From Tannerella sp. (GTDB lineage Bacteria > Bacteroidota > Bacteroidia > Bacteroidales > Tannerellaceae): a DNA stretch of 7,024 bases. The notes beneath the pieces are model-generated. The model was not told where the DNA came from. It made no database searches and saw only the letters and a list, made by a program, of their open reading frames with translations. The stretch lies in the NCBI GenBank assembly GCA_031263835.1, contig JAISEZ010000245.1, forward strand, positions 1 through 7,024, read 5' to 3'. The translations under genes and the position numbers were made by a program. Shown here piece after piece: positions 1 to 3,995 of the stretch. Each line of letters begins with the position of its first letter. The stretch's first letter is position 1.

Positions 1-143
1 CCGTCAGCAATCAAATAATCACGAAACATCCGCATCACAGTCGATTTCCCGCAACGCCGCACGCCCGTGAGAACTTTTATCAGGTTCTTATCACGCAACC
101 CGATAAGCGTATTCATATACTCTTTTCGCTCGATACTTTTCAT
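1..143 (-). CDS. AAA ATPase, DUF4143-type, N-terminal fragment (runs off left edge)
   Basis: The first 47 codons are visible, starting at the ATG at 143-141. The protein begins MKSIERKEYMNTLIGL and continues to a Walker A loop, GVRRCGKST, at residues 27-35. The opening, with a short basic lead-in, then a DKNLIKVLTG strand and GVRRCGKST, is typical of the archaeal/bacterial AAA_14 ATPases that carry a C-terminal DUF4143 domain and are abundant in Bacteroidales. Their physiological role is poorly defined; a nucleotide-driven or DNA-associated role is only an inference. The rest of the gene (Walker B, sensor motifs, DUF4143) lies outside the window, so integrity cannot be judged. An inverted repeat and a -7 box lie immediately upstream, suggesting control at the promoter or the 5' end of the transcript. 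Confidence 0.8.
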   Translation of the reverse strand, partial: MKSIERKEYMNTLIGLRDKNLIKVLTGVRRCGKSTVMRMFRDYLIAD

Positions 144-151
144 ACCCTCAT

Positions 152-195
152 TTTGCAGACCAAAGTTTTACTTTTTGCAAGGTTTGGTCTGCAAA
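152..195. promoter_or_regulatory. 13-bp perfect inverted repeat upstream of the AAA ATPase
   Basis: The left arm TTTGCAGACCAAA (152-164) and the right arm TTTGGTCTGCAAA (183-195) are exact reverse complements separated by 18 bp. The arm nearest the gene ends 8 bp before the ATG at 143. The distal arm overlaps the candidate -7 box at 192-199. The element could be an operator for a dimeric regulator, or, if transcription starts just inside it, a hairpin in the 5' untranslated region. No T-run follows the inner arm on the minus strand, so a simple terminator is unlikely. Confidence 0.7.
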
Positions 196-199
196 TGTA
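192..199 (-). promoter_or_regulatory. candidate -7 box for the AAA ATPase gene
   Basis: On the minus strand this reads TACATTTG, matching the Bacteroidetes -7 consensus TAnnTTTG. It ends about 48 bp upstream of the ATG. I see no convincing TTTG at the usual -33 distance, so the call rests on the -7 box and its position. Its last four bases lie inside the distal arm of the inverted repeat. Confidence 0.45.
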
Positions 200-236
200 C
201 ATGAAAATCTTCAAATGCTTACACAGACGAATGAAA

Positions 237-260
237 TTAGTGGTTAATGTTTAGTGATTA
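237..260. repeat. heptameric repeat array, left of the small membrane-protein cassette
   Basis: Three consecutive 7-bp units fit TTARTGD: TTAGTGG (237-243), TTAATGT (244-250) and TTAGTGA (251-257), followed by a partial TTA. The array runs toward the 28-bp palindrome at 280-307. The same unit family appears on the opposite strand at 830-873 and on this strand at 3829-3863. Confidence 0.6.
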
Positions 261-279
261 AAGCGGTTGTTCCCGCCAC

Positions 280-307
280 GTAGAGACGCGATGCATCGCG
301 TCTCTAC
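280..307. repeat. 28-bp perfect palindrome, copy 1
   Basis: The sequence GTAGAGACGCGATG is followed directly by its exact reverse complement, giving a perfect 28-bp palindrome with no loop. It lies beyond the terminator of the small membrane-protein cassette. An almost identical copy is at 759-786 on the other side of that cassette. It resembles REP-like intergenic palindromes; no coding role is apparent. Confidence 0.8.
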
Positions 308-335
308 ATCGAACCTGCAACCCGTCGCGCCGGTT

Positions 336-361
336 ATAAAAGGGCTGCCCGAAGGCAGCCC
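336..361 (-). terminator. rho-independent terminator of the small membrane-protein cassette
   Basis: On the minus strand, GGGCTGCC (361-354), a TTCG tetraloop (353-350) and GGCAGCCC (349-342) form a perfect 8-bp GC-rich stem, followed by TTTTAT. It begins 10 bp after the stop codon of the 32-residue peptide gene. The UUCG loop and U-rich tail are textbook terminator features. Confidence 0.88.
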
Positions 362-370
362 TAACCCGTT

Positions 371-469
371 TTACTTTGTTGATTTTGACTTCCTATCCTC
401 GTAATGGAAATAAATCAAACTTGCGACCGCAATTACAATCAACAGTGTGCAAATAATATACGCACCCAT
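371..469 (-). CDS. 32-residue single-pass membrane peptide
   Basis: This is a short open frame, MGAYIICTLLIVIAVASLIY followed by a charged tail rich in Lys, Asp and Glu, ending in TAA. The start is well supported: an AGGAG ribosome-binding site (480-476) lies 6 bp before the ATG at 469, and the upstream gene's TGA is only 2 bp away, so translation is probably coupled. Residues about 3-20 form one hydrophobic helix and the C-terminal dozen residues are polar and mostly basic. A strong terminator follows 10 bp after the stop. The gene forms a two-gene unit with the upstream small membrane protein and may work with it in the membrane. I do not recognise a family with certainty and assign no function. 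Confidence 0.7.
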   Translation of the reverse strand: MGAYIICTLLIVIAVASLIYFHYEDRKSKSTK

Positions 470-471
470 AA

Positions 472-621
472 TCATCTCCTTTCTCTAATTAATAATAAAC
501 CCGCTATCAAACAAATCACAATCGTGCCGGATGCAACCGCATACAATTGCCATTTTTCATTCATATCACCCAGTATGGATGTTAGAAAAATGGCCGTAGC
601 TACGTATTTGGCGATGTCCAT
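472..621 (-). CDS. small two-helix membrane protein (DUF6722-like, tentative)
   Basis: From the ATG at 621 the product is 49 residues: MDIAKYVATAIFLTSILGD, a polar NEKW turn, a second hydrophobic segment ending in AGLLLI, and a basic RERR tail. This predicts a two-helix hairpin membrane protein. It resembles from memory the small Bacteroidales proteins grouped as DUF6722; function is unknown. The start is uncertain. The frame is open up to 711, and the segment just upstream reads KKEIGKWL, which looks like a family N-terminus. At the place where its Met would be there is ACG (648-646), so an ancestral ATG may have been lost. The ATG at 711 overlaps a promoter box and is unlikely. The stop TGA is 2 bp before the next gene, and the last codons carry that gene's ribosome-binding site. 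Confidence 0.6.
   Translation of the reverse strand: MDIAKYVATAIFLTSILGDMNEKWQLYAVASGTIVICLIAGLLLIRERR
476..480 (-). promoter_or_regulatory. ribosome-binding site that fixes the 32-residue peptide start
   Basis: AGGAG on the minus strand lies 6 bp before the ATG at 469-467, inside the final codons of the upstream gene. Strong Shine-Dalgarno sites are not the rule in Bacteroidetes, so this supports the reality of the tiny gene and coupled translation. Confidence 0.7.
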
Positions 622-649
622 TAACCATTTACCAATTTCTTTCTTCGTG

Positions 650-657
650 CAAAAGTA
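650..657 (-). promoter_or_regulatory. candidate proximal -7 box for the small membrane-protein cassette
   Basis: The minus strand reads TACTTTTG, a match to TAnnTTTG, followed by CACG. Transcription from here would begin near 644-646 and would include the in-frame ATG at 621 but not the ACG at 648. No clear -33 element is seen, so it is weaker than the distal candidate. Confidence 0.4.
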
Positions 658-708
658 TAATATATGTTTCAATAATAGCCCGAAGATAGAGATATTATTT
701 GACCTGTG

Positions 709-716
709 CAAATCTA
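709..716 (-). promoter_or_regulatory. candidate distal promoter for the small membrane-protein cassette
   Basis: The minus strand reads TAGATTTG, matching TAnnTTTG, with a TTG 19 bp upstream in the -33 position. This is the better spaced of the two promoter candidates. It overlaps the ATG at 711, which argues against that ATG being the translation start. Confidence 0.5.
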
Positions 717-758
717 ATAACGCAGATGATCATATCAATCAATTTGTTATGCGAATCC

Positions 759-786
759 GTAGAGACGCGATGCATCGCGCCTCTAC
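759..786. repeat. 28-bp palindrome, copy 2 (one mismatch)
   Basis: This is identical to the palindrome at 280-307 except for one base near the right end (GCGCCTCTAC in place of GCGTCTCTAC). It lies upstream of the promoters of the small membrane-protein cassette, so the two copies bracket that cassette about 450 bp apart. It is preceded by ATGCGAATC, a motif that also precedes the GC hairpin block at 3871-3909. Confidence 0.8.
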
Positions 787-792
787 AACGAC

Positions 793-822
793 GGTAGCGG
801 CAGCCCTTCGTCGCTACTGCCG
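793..822. other. overlapping alternative stem-loops
   Basis: GTAGCG (794-799) can pair with CGCTAC (812-817), and CGGCAG (798-803) can pair with CTGCCG (817-822). The two 6-bp stems share bases and exclude each other. The element lies between the palindrome and the heptameric array downstream of recG. There is no T-run on either side, so it is not a convincing terminator. Confidence 0.35.
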
Positions 823-829
823 ATTCGTA

Positions 830-873
830 TTAATCATTAACCATTAACCACTAACCATTAATCACTAATCACT
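830..873. repeat. heptameric repeat array directly downstream of recG
   Basis: Read on the minus strand, the array starts 6 bp after the recG stop codon and consists of about six 7-bp units fitting TTARTGR (TTAGTGA, TTAATGG, TTAGTGG, TTAATGG, TTAATGA and a partial). It is oriented opposite to the array at 237-260, so the two face each other across the small membrane-protein cassette. No terminator was recognised for the recG operon in this stretch. Confidence 0.65.
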
Positions 874-878
874 GTTTT

Positions 879-2972
879 TCAGCTAATCAGTCCCCAGTCC
901 GTCTTTTGGCCGAAGAGTGTGTGGAGGCGTTCGTGGAGCAGGCGGTTTTGGGGTGATTCCAGCGGAGGGTCTTCGTTCAATATCCGTTCGGCGAGGTCGC
1001 GGGCAGACTGGAGTATCCGGCCGTCGGTCGTCAGGCTGGCGATTTTCAGGGATAAGCCGATACCGCTCTGCTGCGTCCCTTCCAGGTCGCCGTGGCCACG
1101 CATGCGCATGTCCGCTTCCGCAATTTCGAAGCCGTCGTTGCTTTGCACCATAATCTCCAGCCGCTTGCGCATCTCGCCGCTCAGCTTCGGCGAGGTGACC
1201 AGCACGCAGAATGACTGGTCGGCGCCCCGTCCGACACGTCCCCGCAACTGGTGCAACTGCGACAGTCCGAAGCGTTCGGCGCTCTCAATCACCATCACCG
1301 ACGCATTCGGCACGTTCACGCCCACTTCGATTACCGTCGTTGCCACCAGTATCTGCGCCTCGCCCGACACGAACCGCTGCATCGCCGCCTCCTTTTCCTT
1401 CGGTTTCATTTTGCCGTGCACCATGCAGACCGTGTATTCCGGAAACACTTCGCGAAAGACGTTGAAGCCCTCTTCCAGGTTCTTGTAGTCCATCGTTTCA
1501 CTTTCTTCAATCAGGGGGTAAACGACGTAAACCTGCCGCCCCTTCCGGATTTCGTCGCGCAGGAAAGCGTACAGTTCCGCCTTCCTGCTGTCGAGGCGGT
1601 GCACGGTTTTGACCGGTTTGCGGCCGGGAGGCAGCTCGTCGATTACCGAGACGTCCAGGTCGCCGTAGAGCGTCATGGCCAGCGTGCGCGGAATCGGCGT
1701 GGCCGACATAATCAGCACGTGCGGCGGCGACGGGCTTTTCACCCACAGCCGCGAACGCTGCGCCACGCCGAAACGGTGCTGCTCGTCAATCACCGCCAGC
1801 CCCAGCGAGGCAAACACGACCGTTTCCTCAATCAGGGCATGTGTCCCGACCAGTATATGCACTTCCCCGGCGGCCACGGCCGGCAGTATTTTGTCTCTCT
1901 CCCTTTTCTTCGTGGAACCGGTCAGCAGGGCGACCTGAACGGGCATGTCCTTCAGAAAATCCTTCAACGTCTGATAATGCTGCTGCGCCAGAATTTCGGT
2001 CGGCGCCATCAGGCACGCCTGATAACGGTTGTCGACGGCCAGCAGCATGGCCATCAGGGCGACAAGCGTCTTGCCGCTGCCCACGTCGCCCTGCAGCAGG
2101 CGGTTCATCTGCCGTCCGCTGCCCATGTCGGCGCGCATCTCGCGAATCACCCGCTTCTGCGCATTCGTCAGTTCAAACGGCAGATATTTTTCATAAAAGG
2201 CATGAAACCGTTCGCCGACCGTGCCGAACACGTGCCCCTTCAATGCCTGCTGCCGCCTGCGCGCCGAGCGGAGGATGTGCAGCTGGATGTAGAACAGTTC
2301 GTCGAATTTCAGGCGCTGTTTCGCCTTTTGGAGCATGTCCGCCGATTCCGGGAAATGGATGTGCCGCATCGCGTCCGACAGGGGAATCAGGCCGGTTTGC
2401 GCCCACAGGTGCGGCGGGAGCGTCTCCGGTATCTGCCAGTCCAGCGTCGAGAGCAGCGTGTACTGGAACTGCTGGATGGCGCGGGAATGCAGGTACGCTT
2501 TTTTCATCCCTTCCGTGGTGTGATAGAACGGCATCAGGCCGTTTGCCACCTGCTGCACGTCTTCCGGCAGGTCGATGTCCGGGTGCACCAGATTGCAGCT
2601 CCTGCCGAACGCCGTCGGTTTCCCGAAAACAATGTATTCCCGGCCGGTCTCGTATTTCCCCTCGATGTATTTCAGGTTCTTGAACCAGACAAGGTCAATC
2701 ACGCCGCTGCCGTCCGTGAACTTGGCAACCAGCCGTTTCGACTTCTTCTCGCCGACCGTGCCGAACAGCAGAATATGACCCTTCAGCTGGATGTAGGGCA
2801 TCTCGGCGTTGACCTCGCTCACCCTGTAGAAACGGCTGCGGTCAATGTATCTGTAGGGGAAATAATAGAGCAGGTCTTCGTAGGAGGCAATATTTGCTTC
2901 CTGCGCCAGTACGGCCGCTTTCTTCGGGCCGACGCCCGGCAGATACATGACGGATTGGAGACTCAGGTTCAT
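879..2972 (-). CDS. recG: ATP-dependent DNA helicase RecG
   Basis: This monomeric branch-migration helicase remodels stalled replication forks and Holliday junctions. From the ATG at 2972 it is 697 residues, the usual length. In numbering that includes two extra codons from an upstream TTG (2978), the sequence shows an N-terminal wedge/OB-fold region (roughly 50-150), Walker A GDVGSGKT at 298-304, a DEQH box at 398-401, SAT at 425-427, a GRVGRG arginine-finger motif at 580-585, and a TRG-like segment MRMRGHGDLEGTQQSG at 624-639. All helicase motifs are intact. I prefer the ATG because MNLSLQSVMYLPGVG fits Bacteroidales RecG N-termini; the TTG has a short GGAG 6 bp upstream and cannot be excluded. 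The gene follows ispD after 6 bp and is the last gene of the xseB-ispD-recG operon. Confidence 0.97.
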   Translation of the reverse strand: MNLSLQSVMYLPGVGPKKAAVLAQEANIASYEDLLYYFPYRYIDRSRFYRVSEVNAEMPYIQLKGHILLFGTVGEKKSKRLVAKFTDGSGVIDLVWFKNLKYIEGKYETGREYIVFGKPTAFGRSCNLVHPDIDLPEDVQQVANGLMPFYHTTEGMKKAYLHSRAIQQFQYTLLSTLDWQIPETLPPHLWAQTGLIPLSDAMRHIHFPESADMLQKAKQRLKFDELFYIQLHILRSARRRQQALKGHVFGTVGERFHAFYEKYLPFELTNAQKRVIREMRADMGSGRQMNRLLQGDVGSGKTLVALMAMLLAVDNRYQACLMAPTEILAQQHYQTLKDFLKDMPVQVALLTGSTKKRERDKILPAVAAGEVHILVGTHALIEETVVFASLGLAVIDEQHRFGVAQRSRLWVKSPSPPHVLIMSATPIPRTLAMTLYGDLDVSVIDELPPGRKPVKTVHRLDSRKAELYAFLRDEIRKGRQVYVVYPLIEESETMDYKNLEEGFNVFREVFPEYTVCMVHGKMKPKEKEAAMQRFVSGEAQILVATTVIEVGVNVPNASVMVIESAERFGLSQLHQLRGRVGRGADQSFCVLVTSPKLSGEMRKRLEIMVQSNDGFEIAEADMRMRGHGDLEGTQQSGIGLSLKIASLTTDGRILQSARDLAERILNEDPPLESPQNRLLHERLHTLFGQKTDWGLIS

Positions 2973-2978
2973 AGGCAA

Positions 2979-3644
2979 TCAGTGCTCCAGCCATTTTTCG
3001 GCGAAGAACAGGTCTGTCGGCGTTGTAATCTTGATGTTTTCCGGATTGCCGGGCACGAGGTGGATATTTCTTCCGGAAGCCTCCACCACAGAAGCGTCGT
3101 CGGTGAACAGGGGCGAATACGGTTGCCGGTAGGCCTCCTCCAGCCAGTCGCGCCGGAACACCTGCGGCGTCTGTACCAGCCGGTAACGCGCGCGGTCAAC
3201 CGCCCGGTTGCGTTCCCCGTCACATTCGCGCAGCGATTCGGCGACCGGAACGACGGGCAAGGCCGCGCCATGCTGCGCCGCCGCCCAGAAACAGGCTTCG
3301 ATGACTTCGGGCGCGACGAACGGACGCACGCCGTCGTGCACCCCTACCCAGTCACAGTCTTCCACCGCCGCCAGCCCGTTGCGCACGGAATGAAACCGCG
3401 TTTCGCCTCCCGTCACGACCTGATGCGGCACACGACAGTTCAGCTCCCGGCACAGCATTTCCCAGTACGTTTGATGCGCTTCGGGAAGCGTCAGCGTCAG
3501 CCGCGCGTTTCCGTCCCAGCGGTGGAAAACCTCCAGCGTGTGCATCAGCAGCGGTTTGCCGTGGAGCGGCAGGAACTGTTTCGGCAGGTCGCTCCCCATC
3601 CGCATACCCCGCCCGCCGGCTACCAGAATGACCGCGCGCTTCAC
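2979..3644 (-). CDS. ispD: 2-C-methyl-D-erythritol 4-phosphate cytidylyltransferase
   Basis: IspD transfers CMP from CTP to methylerythritol phosphate, the third step of the non-mevalonate (MEP) isoprenoid pathway, in the cytosol. At 221 residues it has typical length. The nucleotide-binding loop reads AGGRGMRMGSDLPKQF (9-24); R15 and K22 align by spacing with the catalytic Arg20 and Lys27 of the E. coli enzyme. Further family motifs are VTGGETRFHSV (78-87), VHDGVRPF with D104 (102-109), QTPQVF (158-163), FTDDASVVE (180-188) and ENIKITTP with K205 (202-209). The start codon is GTG at 3644; a GGAGGA ribosome-binding site lies 6 bp upstream and no nearby ATG competes. The GTG overlaps the xseB stop as GTGA, which indicates coupled translation. 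Confidence 0.97.
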   Translation of the reverse strand: MKRAVILVAGGRGMRMGSDLPKQFLPLHGKPLLMHTLEVFHRWDGNARLTLTLPEAHQTYWEMLCRELNCRVPHQVVTGGETRFHSVRNGLAAVEDCDWVGVHDGVRPFVAPEVIEACFWAAAQHGAALPVVPVAESLRECDGERNRAVDRARYRLVQTPQVFRRDWLEEAYRQPYSPLFTDDASVVEASGRNIHLVPGNPENIKITTPTDLFFAEKWLEH

Positions 3645-3829
3645 GGCAAGTCCTCCAGTGTTTTCTTTATTTCACCGTCGGCCCTGAACAGTTTCTCCCG
3701 ACAACTCGTGATAAGCTGACCGGCCTCCTTCACTCTTTCAAGCAGCAGGTCCACATCCGGCGTGTCCTGTTCCATTTCCGCCACAATCGCCCGCAGACGC
3801 TGTACGGCCTCAGTATAGGTCATTTCCAT
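3641..3829 (-). CDS. xseB: exodeoxyribonuclease VII small subunit
   Basis: XseB binds the large subunit XseA to form exonuclease VII, which degrades single-stranded DNA from both ends in repair and recombination. The 62-residue product (MEMTYTEAVQRLRAIVAEME, then a DVDLLLERVKEAGQLI segment) has the short helical hairpin pattern and length of the family. The first ATG (3829) lies at the edge of a heptameric repeat array, and a second in-frame ATG occurs at 3823; either could be used. The gene overlaps ispD by 4 bp. xseA, often the neighbour of xseB, is not upstream here: instead there is a repeat block and then a rhamnosidase gene. No TAnnTTTG promoter is visible between 3830 and 3989, so the operon may use a non-standard promoter or read-through. 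Confidence 0.92.
   Translation of the reverse strand: MEMTYTEAVQRLRAIVAEMEQDTPDVDLLLERVKEAGQLITSCREKLFRADGEIKKTLEDLP
3651..3656 (-). promoter_or_regulatory. ribosome-binding site supporting the ispD GTG start
   Basis: GGAGGA on the minus strand lies 6 bp before the GTG at 3644-3642, within the last codons of xseB. It decides in favour of GTG as the ispD start codon. Confidence 0.7.
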
Positions 3830-3863
3830 TAGTGATTAGTGATTAATGATTAGTGATTAGTGA
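3829..3863. repeat. five-unit heptameric array overlapping the xseB start
   Basis: These are five contiguous 7-bp units: four TTAGTGA and one TTAATGA (third position). The first base of the array is the complement of the A of the xseB ATG, so the repeat reaches the start codon. The array is followed by ATGCGAATC, as at 749-757. Confidence 0.75.
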
Positions 3864-3870
3864 TGCGAAT

Positions 3871-3995
3871 CAGTAGATAGTGGTTAGTAGGGGCGAAATG
3901 CTTTCGCCCGCAGGGCCGTCGGCGGGAAAGCCGCATATCTCCATATAATATGAACTGATGTATCCATTCTACTAACTACTATCTACTAACTACTG
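3871..3995. repeat. composite intergenic element: GC hairpin between inverted heptameric arrays
   Basis: CAGTAGATAGTGGTTAGTAG (3871-3890) is a 7-bp-period array. Its inverted counterpart at 3969-3995, on the minus strand, repeats TAGTAGT and TAGTAGA alternately. Between them are the GC hairpin at 3891-3909 and a stretch without further recognisable signals. The right-hand array contains the TAG stop codon of the rhamnosidase gene and part of its last codons. Apart from these repeats I see nothing in the 160-bp gap: no promoter and no convincing terminator. Confidence 0.6.
3891..3909. repeat. GC-rich hairpin, REP-like
   Basis: GGGCGAAA, a TGC loop and TTTCGCCC form a perfect 8-bp stem. It is preceded by GTAG and centred on ATGC, the same layout as the 28-bp palindromes at 280-307 and 759-786, so it may be a distant relative. 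There is no T-run on the minus-strand side, so it is not a standard terminator for the rhamnosidase gene. Confidence 0.6.

Noticed and set aside
404..847. A 147-codon plus-strand open frame
   Set aside because: It crosses the terminator-bounded small membrane-protein cassette in antisense and runs through the palindrome and heptameric array; no promoter or ribosome-binding site supports it.
1251..3719. An 822-codon plus-strand open frame
   Set aside because: It runs antisense across recG, ispD and xseB, whose motifs are complete. The Arg/His/Gln-rich translation is what GC-rich antisense frames give.
3891..3909. Terminator for the rhamnosidase gene
   Set aside because: The stem is good but no T-run follows on the minus strand, and the hairpin is part of a repeat element.
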